The position numbers and the translations under genes were made by a program. Shown in pieces: positions 31,180-41,150 of a stretch of 64,000 bases of DNA (the first letter of the stretch is position 1; every line of letters starts with the position of its first letter). The DNA is from Candida dubliniensis CD36 (lineage: Eukaryota > Ascomycota > Pichiomycetes > Serinales > Debaryomycetaceae), in contig NC_012860.1 of NCBI RefSeq assembly GCF_000026945.1, positions 2,542,001 through 2,606,000 of the forward strand. Direction: 5' to 3'. The notes under the pieces were generated by a model that had not been told where the DNA came from, made no database searches, and worked only from the letters and a program-made list of their open reading frames with translations.

Positions 31180-31770
31180 ATGAATAGAGGCAGAGGTGGA
31201 TTCAGAGGCGGACGCGGAGGCAGATCCGGTCCTATTCAATATGGCCCTCCAGATACAGTATTAGAGATGGGTTCATTCATGCAAGCTTGTGAAGGTGACA
31301 TTGTTTGTCGTTCTATAAACGTTAAAATTCCATACTTTAATGCCCCAATATACTTGGAAAATAAGACACAGGTTGGGAAAGTGGACGAAATCTTGGGTCC
31401 ATTAAATGAAGTATTTTTTACAATCAAACCATCAGAAGGTGTTAAAGCAGAATCTTTTAAAGAAGGGGATAAGTTTTATATTGGTCCTGATAAGTTATTA
31501 CCATTAGAAAGATTTTTACCAAAACCACCAAGTGTGGGTCCAAAACCTAAAAGGAAAACTGGTGGAAAATCAGCAGGTGGAAGCAGCCGTGGTGGATTTT
31601 CATCTAGAGGTGGTGGCCGTGGCGGATTTTCATCTAGAGGTGGTGGTCGTGGTGGATTCTCATCAAGAGGTGGTGGCCGTGGTGGATTCTCATCAAGAGG
31701 TGGTGGCCGTGGTGGATCCCGTGGAAACAGTAGAGGTGGATTCAGAGGAGGAAGAGGAGGAAGATTTTAG
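31180..31770 (+). CDS. GAR1: H/ACA snoRNP protein Gar1
   Basis: Core protein of box H/ACA ribonucleoproteins, which pseudouridylate rRNA and help process pre-rRNA in the nucleolus. 196 residues. An N-terminal Gly/Arg-rich segment ([15 protein letters not shown]) precedes the conserved Gar1 fold (about 25-115), with [57 protein letters not shown] and [18 protein letters not shown]. The C-terminal GAR domain holds four exact ten-residue repeats ([10 protein letters not shown]). Arg residues there are probably methylated. The PAC/RRPE promoter fits ribosome-biogenesis control. Confidence 0.98.
   Translation: MNRGRGGFRGGRGGRSGPIQYGPPDTVLEMGSFMQACEGDIVCRSINVKIPYFNAPIYLENKTQVGKVDEILGPLNEVFFTIKPSEGVKAESFKEGDKFYIGPDKLLPLERFLPKPPSVGPKPKRKTGGKSAGGSSRGGFSSRGGGRGGFSSRGGGRGGFSSRGGGRGGFSSRGGGRGGSRGNSRGGFRGGRGGRF
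31591..31710 (+). repeat. Four 30-bp tandem repeats in GAR1
   Basis: Units at 31591, 31621, 31651 and 31681, each coding [10 protein letters not shown]. Units 3 and 4 are identical. Units 1 and 2 differ by two bases (GGT/GGC, GGC/GGT), and the first pair differs from the second pair mainly at TTT/TTC and TCTAGA/TCAAGA. Confidence 0.95.
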
Positions 31771-31949
31771 AAGTAAATGGTCTGGCAGTATTCCTGTTTT
31801 TTTTTGTACACTAGCATTTTTCTATACACTTATGTACACAATATCTAGTTTCTATATACAACAGCAAAGAGTTCAAACATGTTTGATTGAGAGCCGTAAG
31901 AAAAGACAGCCTAGGCGTAACCAAAGCCAAAATCGCACTGTCATAAACA

Positions 31950-33041
31950 TCAAAGCAAATTGCAGCTATCGAGAATATTACTTTGGATTTCATTCATTCC
32001 CACAGGCTTGGGTACAAATTTATTTGCACTGGCATTACTAAATAAAAACGTTGGAATCATGGCAATATCCTCTAGACCTGAACTAGCAATAAGCTTGCCA
32101 TAGTGGTCCACCACTTTATCATTACAAGCTTTAATTAAATCATAACAATTGCTTGCTTCAAAAGCATTTTTAGGGATATATTTCAGGACCACGCTATCGA
32201 CCTTGGTAAATATGATATCAAAGGGCACCCCTTCATCTATCAACATGTTGAATATATAAGAATCTTCCTCACGAAACCCTTCAACAGAATCAATCAACAC
32301 ATATACTTTTTTCAACTGATGACGCTTTGATATGTAATCTACAACAACTCTTCCCTGTTTCAAATCTCCGTATTGCCCATAACCCGGACTGTCAATAATT
32401 CTTAGTTTCTTAGAGAAATTGAAACAATTGATGGTCTTGGTAAAGCCAGCACGTGCGGAGACATAAGCTAGCTGTGAGGGTCCGCTAATAGACTTGTTAT
32501 TTACTAGAAGGCTGTTAATTAAAGAAGATTTTCCAACATTTGTATGACCCATAAAAAGCACTTCTGGAAGTACGCGCAATAGATCTGGCTTAATACCAAA
32601 AGTCTTTCTAGAATTTAGCATGGATTCGGTTGTTTCGTTTCTGGAATATGGATCAATGCTATTCAACTTCTCTTCTCTTTCTTTTGCTAATTTTGCGTAT
32701 TTCACGTCTGGTATTTCTTCATAGTCTGCTAATGTCCAATCCAATTCAACTCTGGCATTTTTGAAAAATTGATGGGATTTCACTAGATCATTTTCCTTAT
32801 ACGGTGTGTACCAGCTAGGAGAATATATTTTATTTAATCTTAAAGGCGACACAATGTTGTTCCTATAAGATTTGAGTTGTCTTTCTGATGATAGATTTTT
32901 AGATTTATTTGATTTTGAGCTTTTAGATGGTTGGTAGATATTGGTAGTTTGTGATGACTGTGGTATAGACTTTAGTAAGTAGTCTATAGAGCTCCACCTT
33001 TTCTGTACAAAAAACAGTATATGTAAATTTGATCTGTTCAT
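31950..33041 (-). CDS. MRX8: Mitochondrial EngB/YihA-type GTPase (Mrx8-like)
   Basis: TRAFAC-class GTPase of the EngB/YsxC group, used in ribosome assembly in bacteria; the yeast counterpart Mrx8 associates with mitochondrial expression complexes. 363 residues. The N-terminus (MNRSNLHILFFVQKRWSS) looks like a mitochondrial presequence and is followed by a basic Ser/Lys-rich linker. The G domain starts near 160: G1 GHTNVGKSSLINSL, a candidate G2 with Thr in ARAGFTKTINCF, G3 DSPGYGQYG and G4 FTKVDS. The start is ATG at 33041. It is divergent from the VanZ-like gene with 179 bp between the two ATGs, so they may share a promoter. Confidence 0.88.
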   Translation of the reverse strand: MNRSNLHILFFVQKRWSSIDYLLKSIPQSSQTTNIYQPSKSSKSNKSKNLSSERQLKSYRNNIVSPLRLNKIYSPSWYTPYKENDLVKSHQFFKNARVELDWTLADYEEIPDVKYAKLAKEREEKLNSIDPYSRNETTESMLNSRKTFGIKPDLLRVLPEVLFMGHTNVGKSSLINSLLVNNKSISGPSQLAYVSARAGFTKTINCFNFSKKLRIIDSPGYGQYGDLKQGRVVVDYISKRHQLKKVYVLIDSVEGFREEDSYIFNMLIDEGVPFDIIFTKVDSVVLKYIPKNAFEASNCYDLIKACNDKVVDHYGKLIASSGLEDIAMIPTFLFSNASANKFVPKPVGMNEIQSNILDSCNLL

Positions 33042-33220
33042 TGATTTTAGAAAGAACGTTTGATTGTTTGAAGGTTGATGGGCTTGTCCTTTTTCTTTTT
33101 GTTTTTTTTTTCAAGTTCTGTTTTGGTTTTTTCTTTTCTGAAAGAAGTTGATCTTCCATAAAGCATATTTCCAGCATTTAATTCTTCTTTTATTTGATAA
33201 TAATTGGCCAATCCATCAGA

Positions 33221-33833
33221 ATGGTATCCATTAGATATCCCGTGTTAATTTGTATGTATCAACTGAACATGTGTGTTTCTGTTATTTTCAGGTTTTCATG
33301 GTGTAGTACTAACTGATGTGTTTTACCCAGTATTTGTCTTTTCACTTATCGGTGCCTGTTACTTGGGCTTTGCACTGATTCATTTGCCCTACGACAAGTT
33401 AATTCACTTTACCACATTCTGTGTTTTAACCCTTGAGTTCTTCTTTGTGTTTGATACACAGTACAAGTCTTTGAAAGTGTTGAGAAATATCACATTAATC
33501 ATTTGTACTTTAGGTGGAAGTGTGGGGCTGGAGATTATACAAAACCTAGTCAACCCAAAAAGAGTATTTGACATTTATGATATAGTAGCCAATATACTAG
33601 GGAGTCTTCTAGGGTTGGGGCTAAGTGTTGGCTATGTCACTTGGAGTAAAAACAGGGCCAGACAGAAAAGAATAAATTACAGACAACTAAACACACATAT
33701 TATCGAAGTACCGGATGATGATGACGAGGAAAGCACTGATCAAGACTCTACAGATATTCAAGAGAGAGCTGATGCTCAGTCATATTCTAGTGAAGATTAC
33801 GTTAACATTCAATTAAAAGATGTAAAACACTAG
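33221..33833 (+). CDS. VanZ-like integral membrane protein, spliced
   Basis: Small membrane protein of the VanZ-like family, whose fungal members are uncharacterised. Two exons, 33221-33251 and 33331-33833, 177 residues. Unspliced, the frame has no ATG near its start. The spliced N-terminus MVSIRYPVLILFVFSLIGAC makes a normal first membrane helix. It is followed by the family core LPYDKLIHFTTFCVL (conserved Lys and His), two further helices (around RNITLIICTLGGSVGLEIIQ and VFDIYDIVANILGSLLGLGL, with the conserved Glu and Asp), and an acidic Asp/Glu/Ser-rich cytosolic tail. Divergent from MRX8. Confidence 0.85.
33252..33330 (+). other. Intron in the VanZ-like gene (79 bp)
   Basis: GTATGT donor at 33252, TACTAAC branch site at 33307-33313 and CAG acceptor ending at 33330. 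Splicing keeps frame (31 nt + 503 nt) and replaces an unlikely open stretch with a continuous membrane helix. A nearer CAG at 33289-33291 would give a 40 bp intron lacking a proper branch site and is less likely. Confidence 0.9.
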
Positions 33834-34088
33834 AGTTTGTTGTCTCCTGATTATTACTGTGTTGCAGGAACAATTTAGTAATATTACAAATATTTGTCAG
33901 CAATAACAATGCGTGGTAACTAAACGAGTAGATAATATAGACAAAATATTAGACACACCAAAAAAAAAAAAAAAAAAAGGAAAACCGACGAATACATATA
34001 AAACGATTTATAAATCCCACAAATTACAATTCCTGGCACCTTGTTGATATATTTAAAGTTACACTTTATTTTGAGATACAATTAGAAT

Positions 34089-34466
34089 ATGGGAGAAGAT
34101 CACAAATTTTACGGTGGCATCAAGTCATATGATGTGCATACATATTATGGTAATGAAAAAGAAGAAAAGTTGGCTCTTGCCTTAAGGGAGAAAGTATTAA
34201 AAGACTTTGCTAAGGAAATTGAGAATGGTGAGATAAGAGTTCACAAGTTTTGGGAAAAACCAATTGGGCCACATCCAATTAGAATGTGGGAGTTGGATTT
34301 CAAAGATCCTGAAATTTTCAAAGTTATAATTCCTTATTTCCAATTGAACCATGGACCATTATCTGTTTTAATTCATCCACGGAGCGACCAGGGTGATCTC
34401 AAGGACCACACAGAGCATGCTTTGTGGTTGGGTCACAAAGTCCGTTTGGATACTAGTTTGCTTTGA
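34089..34466 (+). CDS. DOPA 4,5-dioxygenase-like protein
   Basis: 125-residue protein of the small fungal/bacterial DOPA-dioxygenase family (extradiol ring cleavage of catechols in the enzymes studied). Family marks: YDVHTYYGN near the N-terminus, GPHPIRMWELDF, the HGPLSVLIHPRSDQG core and DHTEHALWLG near the end. Several conserved His residues (in DVHTYY, GPHP, NHGPLS, LIHP, DHTEH) could bind metal. Complete and single-domain, with ATG at 34089. The natural substrate in yeasts is not known. Confidence 0.85.
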   Translation: MGEDHKFYGGIKSYDVHTYYGNEKEEKLALALREKVLKDFAKEIENGEIRVHKFWEKPIGPHPIRMWELDFKDPEIFKVIIPYFQLNHGPLSVLIHPRSDQGDLKDHTEHALWLGHKVRLDTSLL

Positions 34467-34982
34467 GTAGGAAAGAGGGGAAAAAAAAAAGGTTAATGTA
34501 ATTAGTAGTAGGGTATGCAGTTGATATTCAGTTGATATTTGCAACATTTTAATCTATGTTACGTTTGTATTATTAGTTATTGGTTCGTCGTATTGTCAAG
34601 GAAATAGAGTTTGTATATTTTTCTCCCTTGTCATTTTACTCCAGTGGGGATTAAGAAGCGTGGAGAAGAGACTGCCGCCTGCGAAATTTCTCCGTCTAAC
34701 TTCGTGGTTTAGCCTAGAAAAAGTAAACAACAAATTCAAGAGCGAAAAAACAAAAAAAAAAAAAAAAAGTCACATAGTAGTATAAAACTACAGCAATCAA
34801 ACAACAACATTTTCTTCATATATATCAATTTCATTTTCTCTTTTCTTTTATTTCAAGAAGAGAATATCTGTCTGAAAGCTTGGACGTTTAGAAACCGTGA
34901 ACTAAAGAGAATTATAGAAGAATAATTCGAGAATATAAACGACCTAACTCACATTTTGTTTCAGCCACGTTTTCATTTGAAA
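34467..34982. other. PLD1 promoter region
   Basis: About 515 bp, no gene seen. A tracts at 34481-34490 and 34750-34768. The frame runs open from 34956 but from a TTG. A TTTCAG at 34958-34963 could act as a splice acceptor, though I found no donor and branch pair to support that. Confidence 0.5.
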
Positions 34983-37900
34983 ATGCTGCCAACAGTAGAA
35001 CAACCCATTTCACCATTAGACGAGAACCCATTGAATGGAAATGACAATAAACTGAAATCAAAAGGTTTTTTTGGTAATGAGAAGGAGGGTGATAGACACG
35101 ATTTGAACGAAGTACAGGAAAATGGAACTATTGACAGTAATGATGCTATTAGACAGCTGCTGGATATAGACAGAATTTTTCGATCTGTCCATAATGGACC
35201 CATTCTTCCAGATCACAGGTCTCCGTCACCGAATACTCGTGACGATTCATCACAAGTAATAGGCAACCCTCTTTCATTTTACTATTCCAACGATGATAAA
35301 GAGTATCGATATGACACTGATAGACACCAACAACAACTGCATACAAAGGGCAAGCATTTGGAGGATGAGCAGCAAAATCTGAACCGATTCGAGCTCGTGA
35401 ATGATGAAGACGTTGACAAATATCCATCAAGAAAGGAATCATCAAGACCTACACATACCCGTTCAGCAACCTTGAGTGGTTTCATGCAGTCGAGAATTTT
35501 AGGGAGATCAGTATCGACTAATCAAGAAACCTCGCCTACCGAGCCGGAATTTGCAAATTTGCATGATGCCTTGCATCCCAAAGAAGACACCACCAAGAGT
35601 GGTAGACTTAAAAAGACATTGCGCCGTTTCAATCGAAGAAAGACCAAGGATAAACGACAAAGTACAATGACAGCCGAATTCGACGAGCTTAATGACGAGT
35701 CGGAAAATGCCACTATGGAGAGGGCAGAAAAGTTACTAGCAGGTATGTCCACTGGTGCTCCTGCAATAAATTTAATGGCTTCTTGCTTGTTAGAAGATGA
35801 GCATGGTATAACTAGAGCTCCGTTGTTGTTGTCAGTTCTTGGATTCAGGTTAACTGATGTCACTCCCAAAGAAACAAGTAGAAATAGGAGATTCAGAATT
35901 GATTTAGAATACGGAATTGACAAGCACAGAATGAAATGGAGCATTGAGAGGAACGCTACTGACTTGGCTTACTTGGCCTACAAACTCGAGAGAACGAGAA
36001 TTGTAAGTAGAGTCGTGGGAAACAAATCTCAACCATTGCCCAGACTTCCAATTCCACCAATTCGAAAATTGGATAACAAAAGAAGCAAAAAGACCAAAAG
36101 TGTTTTATCTGATCTGCGTGTAAAAGATGACCATATTCTAGCACCAGATAACAACGACAACCATTCGCTCTCACCAGTACCATCAGCATTGTCTAGAGTG
36201 AGACTGCGTTTGGGAAGTATAACATCAGTGGGATCACTCGAAAAGTATCCTGAACTACTTGAACTCAGACGGAAAAAGAATGTCCAATTTATGAAGGATG
36301 TTGAAAATTATTTGAAAGAGTTGATTGAAATTACAGAGTTGAAAACCCTGGCAAACATTTTGTTTACTTTCTTTGAGTTGTCACCTCTTTCGTCTTTGTT
36401 GAGTTATGAATCTGGTTATACTGGTAAACAGGGTCCAGTGCATATTGGGGGTACAGCTAAAGCACAGGGCTGGAGAGTGGGCCATTTCAAAGTGAATGAT
36501 TTAAAAGGAATCTATGAGAGAAGAGTTGAAAAGTGGATGCTTGTAAGAAATAGTTATGTCACATATGTTTCAGACATTAACTCTACTACCCCTTTGGATG
36601 TATTCTTAGTTGATAGTGATTTCAAGATCAGTGCCAGAAATTTGGAGATTGCAAACAGGGATGACGATGACTCCTTATTTGACAACTCCTCTGTTGCTCA
36701 ACAACAAATGCATGAAAATGAAAACAAGTTTTTCCCACATTTGAAGATAACTTTGGAAAATAGAGAGAGAAAATTGGTGATGCTGCCAAAATCTCAAAGA
36801 GAACATTCTCTTTGGATTGACTCTCTCAGAACTATGCAAAACCTGACGATATGGTCCCAAAATAAGAGATTTGATTCCTTTGCCCCAGTTAGAGAGAACT
36901 GTTTTGCCCAGTGGTTTGTTGACGCTAGAGACTATTTTTGGGCCGTTTCCACTGCTTTGGAAATGGCCAAGGATACCATTATGATACATGACTGGTGGCT
37001 TTCTCCGGAATTGTATCTTCGAAGACCGGCAAATGGAAACCAACAATACAGAATTGATCGATTATTGCAAAGAAAAGCTAAAGAAGGTGTTAAGATTTTT
37101 GTGATAATTTACAGAAATGTTGGGTCAACGGTTGCTACTGACTCATTGTATACAAAACATTCTATATTGTCTCTTGACGAAGAGAATATTCATGTTATTA
37201 GATCTCCAAATCAACTTCTTCAGAATACATTCTTTTGGGCTCATCACGAAAAATTATGTATAGTCGACCACACATATGCTTTCTTGGGTGGTATAGATTT
37301 GTGTTATGGAAGATACGACACACCAGATCACGCCTTAACAGATGATTCTGGTGTAGATTTTTCAAATATCGCACAAGACGACAGAATCACAGCAGAAAAC
37401 TTTGCCAATTTTCAAGTTTTTGTGGGGAAAGATTATTCCAATCCTAGAGTCAAAGATTTTCTGGAGCTTGAAAAACCATATGAATCTATGTATAACAGAA
37501 ATATTGTTCCTCGTATGCCTTGGCATGATGTCCATATGTATACATGTGGTCAGACTGCAAGAGATTTGGCCAGACATTTTGTTCAGAGATGGAATTACTT
37601 GATTAGACAAAAGAGGCCAAGCAGACTCACCCCACTTTTGTTACCTCCTTCGGATTTGACTGAAGAAGAGGTATTGGCTCATGGACTAGATGGTACCTGC
37701 GAGGTCCAGTTATTAAGATCATCCGGAAACTGGTCACTTGGTTTGAAGGAACATGAGCAAAGCATTCAAAATGCATATCTCAAATTAATAGAAACATCTG
37801 AACACTTTGTTTATATTGAGAATCAATTTTTTGTAACTGCTTGCTTTATTGATGGTATTGAAATCAAGAATAGAATTGGTGATGCGTTGGTTGACAGGAT

Positions 37901-40115
37901 CATTCGAGCACATAGAGAAGGTACTAATTGGAAAGCTATTATTGTTATACCTTTGATGCCTGGTTTTGAAGCTCAAGTTGATGAAGCAGAAGGGTCGTCT
38001 GTGCGTGTGATCATGCAATGTCAGTACATGTCGATTTCCCGAGGTGAGACTTCAATTTTTGCAAAATTGAGGAAAAAGGGCATTGACCCAGACCAATATA
38101 TCCAGTTTTTCTCCTTACGGAAATGGGGTAGAATAGGTTCCAACCGAACATTGGTTACTGAACAGTTGTATATTCATGCAAAAACTATGATTGTCGATGA
38201 CAGATCCGTTATTATTGGGAGTGCCAACATCAACGAGAGGTCCATGCGTGGTGTCCGTGATTCTGAAGTTGCTGCAGTTATTCGTGACAAGGAAATGGTA
38301 AAGAGTAAAATGAACGGTAAGCCGTACTTGGCAGCAAAGTTTGCTCACACATTAAGAATGAGATTGATGAGAGAACATCTTGGAGTTAATATCGATATCG
38401 TTGATGTTGTGGAGAGAAGGTTTAAGAGATTCGAAAACTTCGCTGCTTCAGAGGAAGGTAAGAAATTTGCCACTAACAAGTTTAGAAATCCAGAGAATCG
38501 GACATTGTCTGCTATGGTGGAGATTGCATCAAGAGATATATTACAGCAACCAGAGGGAACCAGGAGGTGGAAGGAATTTATTCATGTATCGAAATATGAT
38601 GCTGAAATTGCCGAGGTTAACTTTGAAGAAGAAGACACAACTTTGCCTCCCCCTCTTTTCTTACCAATTTCATTTAACAATCGTACAGGTCCATTTGAAG
38701 CCAACAAAGGTGTGCGTGATAGCAAGAAACATTCATACGATAACAGGGTTCAAAATAGCGAGTCGCATAAAAAAGATGTTTATGGTGAAGGATTAGACAA
38801 ATACAAGTCAAAGTTGGCAAAGAGGGCAAGGGTTAGTAGTGGTAAATTTTTGAATGAACTTTCCCTTCTTGCAATGGAGACTAATCCAACAGGTTCATTT
38901 TTGCCTGATTTTGATAGTGTCAGAAACTTTTTGGAGTCAGATGACTGTCATATGAGTGGAGAAATGGATGACGAATCTGAAGACATGATTGCAGAAAGAA
39001 ACAAGGAAAGATGGATGTTGCTTAAGAAGATCTCCTATTTGCAAAGACTTGCTGCTAGAGAAAAGAGCATGAATGATACAGAGAACCAGAGAAGGGCAAA
39101 ATTGGGATTACCAGTTTTGTCTAAAAGTGATAATGCTGGTGATGGTAGTGATTCCCAAGGATTGCCTGTTAGTGGCACATTACCTACTTCCGAGGGAATT
39201 GATACCGACTTTAGTTTGGATAAGGAATTTCCAACAGTATCTTTGAGTGAGTCCGCTGCTAGAGATATCATTAACAATTTGACAACCCCTAATGCTGCTG
39301 TAAGTAACTTTGTTGATCCTTATGAATTTGAAGATCCTATCGACCCTGATTTCTACGAAGCAAGATGGAATGAGTTTGCAAGGAGAAACACTGATATATA
39401 CCGTATGGTGTTCCATTGTCAACCAGATGATGTTGTGGGTCGATGGTCAGAGTACACACATTTTACAAAATTGCAAAGTATGTTTATGAAAGCACAAGAT
39501 AGGGACACCGACCAAGGTCAACTTGCAGAAAACTACTCGGATGAAAAAGCTGAAGTGGGAGACAACCAGGAACCACGACGTGCAAACAATTCTAGACTAG
39601 AACAAGTTGACGAAGCAAGTGAGGACGAATATGGTTTGTTAGGTAAGGCGCCACCAGAAAGAGGTCATGAGAATCAAAATAAACTGGAACAAGAAACCAA
39701 CTTGAGAGCTAAGCTTAGTCGTCGTGTTAGTACATTTGCTGGTGTGGCAGAAAATCGGGACAAGCATGCTAGTGACAAAACAGCCCATAAATCCGAAGGC
39801 AACATTCAGGGTGCAGAAAAGACGAGCACCGAAGGAGAGGAGTCAGAAGAATCGGGAACCCCTACTGATAAACCCTCTGCTACAGCTGGAACGGTGCCAG
39901 CGTCTAAAACCAGGAAAAGAGCACGTACTTACTTAGCTAGAAGAAAAATCCAAAGTGGTGATGTTGTATATGATAAAAATTCGGCTGAGAGACTATTGAA
40001 TGCAGTGCAGGGCCACTTGGTGTACTTTCCAGCCGAATGGTTAAGTGTTGAGTTGCGAAACAATAATTGGTTCTACAACACCGATAGGCTTCCACCAATG
40101 GAAATTTACGATTGA
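34983..40115 (+). CDS. PLD1: Phospholipase D (Spo14/PLD1)
   Basis: Hydrolyses phosphatidylcholine to phosphatidate and choline; needed for sporulation in yeast and linked to filamentation in Candida. I count 1710 residues from the ATG at 34983, the length I recall for Candida Pld1. Layout: disordered Ser/Lys-rich N-terminus; a PX-like domain around 280-480 (FRLTDVTPKE, WSIERNATDLAYLAYKLER); a PH-like region around 500-620; then two HKD catalytic motifs, H755-x-K757 in HHEKLCIVDHTYAFLGG and H1065-x-K1067 in HAKTMIVDDRSVIIGSANIN. Both HKD motifs are intact. A long acidic, Ser-rich C-terminal region closes with LPPMEIYD. Upstream of HKD1, DWWLSPELYLRRP is another family block. Confidence 0.97.
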   Translation: MLPTVEQPISPLDENPLNGNDNKLKSKGFFGNEKEGDRHDLNEVQENGTIDSNDAIRQLLDIDRIFRSVHNGPILPDHRSPSPNTRDDSSQVIGNPLSFYYSNDDKEYRYDTDRHQQQLHTKGKHLEDEQQNLNRFELVNDEDVDKYPSRKESSRPTHTRSATLSGFMQSRILGRSVSTNQETSPTEPEFANLHDALHPKEDTTKSGRLKKTLRRFNRRKTKDKRQSTMTAEFDELNDESENATMERAEKLLAGMSTGAPAINLMASCLLEDEHGITRAPLLLSVLGFRLTDVTPKETSRNRRFRIDLEYGIDKHRMKWSIERNATDLAYLAYKLERTRIVSRVVGNKSQPLPRLPIPPIRKLDNKRSKKTKSVLSDLRVKDDHILAPDNNDNHSLSPVPSALSRVRLRLGSITSVGSLEKYPELLELRRKKNVQFMKDVENYLKELIEITELKTLANILFTFFELSPLSSLLSYESGYTGKQGPVHIGGTAKAQGWRVGHFKVNDLKGIYERRVEKWMLVRNSYVTYVSDINSTTPLDVFLVDSDFKISARNLEIANRDDDDSLFDNSSVAQQQMHENENKFFPHLKITLENRERKLVMLPKSQREHSLWIDSLRTMQNLTIWSQNKRFDSFAPVRENCFAQWFVDARDYFWAVSTALEMAKDTIMIHDWWLSPELYLRRPANGNQQYRIDRLLQRKAKEGVKIFVIIYRNVGSTVATDSLYTKHSILSLDEENIHVIRSPNQLLQNTFFWAHHEKLCIVDHTYAFLGGIDLCYGRYDTPDHALTDDSGVDFSNIAQDDRITAENFANFQVFVGKDYSNPRVKDFLELEKPYESMYNRNIVPRMPWHDVHMYTCGQTARDLARHFVQRWNYLIRQKRPSRLTPLLLPPSDLTEEEVLAHGLDGTCEVQLLRSSGNWSLGLKEHEQSIQNAYLKLIETSEHFVYIENQFFVTACFIDGIEIKNRIGDALVDRIIRAHREGTNWKAIIVIPLMPGFEAQVDEAEGSSVRVIMQCQYMSISRGETSIFAKLRKKGIDPDQYIQFFSLRKWGRIGSNRTLVTEQLYIHAKTMIVDDRSVIIGSANINERSMRGVRDSEVAAVIRDKEMVKSKMNGKPYLAAKFAHTLRMRLMREHLGVNIDIVDVVERRFKRFENFAASEEGKKFATNKFRNPENRTLSAMVEIASRDILQQPEGTRRWKEFIHVSKYDAEIAEVNFEEEDTTLPPPLFLPISFNNRTGPFEANKGVRDSKKHSYDNRVQNSESHKKDVYGEGLDKYKSKLAKRARVSSGKFLNELSLLAMETNPTGSFLPDFDSVRNFLESDDCHMSGEMDDESEDMIAERNKERWMLLKKISYLQRLAAREKSMNDTENQRRAKLGLPVLSKSDNAGDGSDSQGLPVSGTLPTSEGIDTDFSLDKEFPTVSLSESAARDIINNLTTPNAAVSNFVDPYEFEDPIDPDFYEARWNEFARRNTDIYRMVFHCQPDDVVGRWSEYTHFTKLQSMFMKAQDRDTDQGQLAENYSDEKAEVGDNQEPRRANNSRLEQVDEASEDEYGLLGKAPPERGHENQNKLEQETNLRAKLSRRVSTFAGVAENRDKHASDKTAHKSEGNIQGAEKTSTEGEESEESGTPTDKPSATAGTVPASKTRKRARTYLARRKIQSGDVVYDKNSAERLLNAVQGHLVYFPAEWLSVELRNNNWFYNTDRLPPMEIYD

Positions 40116-40455
40116 GATTACAGAGTTGATAATTTAATTTTTAATAGAAACTGTTTATTTTTTTTTTATATATACTAAATATTATTGTGATTTGTTGTTG
40201 ACATATCAAGGTAGGTGGTAGGCCTTGTTAAATTATACTCTAAATGAACAATCTTGCAGTATAGGTATCAGTTGTGTGGAACGACGCGGTAAAACTGTGA
40301 AAGTCCATGAAATCAGGTTCAAGACAAAAGCAAAAGCAAAAAAAAAAAAAAAAAAATTTGAGAAAAGCCAATATTTTAACAATCATAAATCCACAGCTCT
40401 ACTCAGACAGTTGAGTTATTTTATTAATCTTGACTGTTATTAGGAAAACTGAAGG
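40116..40455. other. PLD1 - SVP26 intergenic region
   Basis: 340 bp between tandem genes. AT-rich, A tract at 40338-40357, no gene seen. Confidence 0.55.
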
Positions 40456-41103
40456 ATGTTTCTTCAATTGCTATCTTACATTGGTGCCATAGTTGGTTTT
40501 ATTTTACTAGTACTTTCGATTGCTTCGGGGTTATATTATATATCTGAGTTAGTTGAGGAACATACAGAGCCAACTAAAAGATTACTTAAGAAATTGATTT
40601 ATTCCATAATAGTGACATTCCTATTATTGCTAATCTTTGATAAATTTCCTATTAAATTAACTTTGTTTTCAATATTCTCCTATTATGTGTATTTGCAGAA
40701 TTTACACAAGTTTCCTTATGTTGAATTGTCTTCGCCAGTGTTTTTGCTTTCATGTGTTTTAGTTATAAGTAATCACTTTTTATGGTTCCATCATTTCAAC
40801 AACCCTTACATCCCTCCATTGGAAGTGAGATTGAGACCTGATTATGTACCGCCACGTATTCCCACTTTTGTCGAAATATGCTCATTTTTTGGGTTATTGG
40901 TTTGGCTTGTTCCGTTTGCATTATTTGTTAGTTTGAGTGCTCATGATAATTTATTGCCACACCATTTGGATAAACCAGATGATAAAAAGAAAAACAACGG
41001 TTTGGCAAAGGTGCTTGTGGGTAATTTGAGAGAGTACATTTATGCAATTAGTAGAAAGTTTGGCTACGAATTAGATCCTCATCACGGATCAATTGTGTAT
41101 TAA
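40456..41103 (+). CDS. SVP26: ER-Golgi membrane cargo adaptor Svp26 (TEX261 family)
   Basis: 215-residue multispanning membrane protein matching yeast Svp26, which loads type II Golgi membrane proteins such as mannosyltransferases into COPII vesicles. Visible membrane segments at about 5-30, 48-67, 70-82, 90-108 and 138-157. The family block LASGLYYISELVEEH-like sequence near the start (SGLYYISELVEEHTEPTKR) and SNHFLWFHHF followed by PTFVEICSFFGLLVWLVPF are characteristic. The tail is charged and cytosolic. Converges on the acetyltransferase gene with only 47 bp between stops. Confidence 0.93.
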   Translation: MFLQLLSYIGAIVGFILLVLSIASGLYYISELVEEHTEPTKRLLKKLIYSIIVTFLLLLIFDKFPIKLTLFSIFSYYVYLQNLHKFPYVELSSPVFLLSCVLVISNHFLWFHHFNNPYIPPLEVRLRPDYVPPRIPTFVEICSFFGLLVWLVPFALFVSLSAHDNLLPHHLDKPDDKKKNNGLAKVLVGNLREYIYAISRKFGYELDPHHGSIVY

Positions 41104-41150
41104 CATATATCAATCACATATTTTTGCCGTTATTGTAATATAAAGAAACT

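Noticed and set aside
33252..33291. Alternative 40 bp intron in the VanZ-like gene (acceptor CAG at 33289-33291)
   Set aside because: Too short and without a proper branch site. The acceptor at 33330 follows a perfect TACTAAC and gives a better protein.
34921..34982. Possible intron acceptor (TTTCAG) before PLD1
   Set aside because: No convincing donor upstream. The ATG at 34983 gives the 1710-residue length I recall for Candida Pld1.
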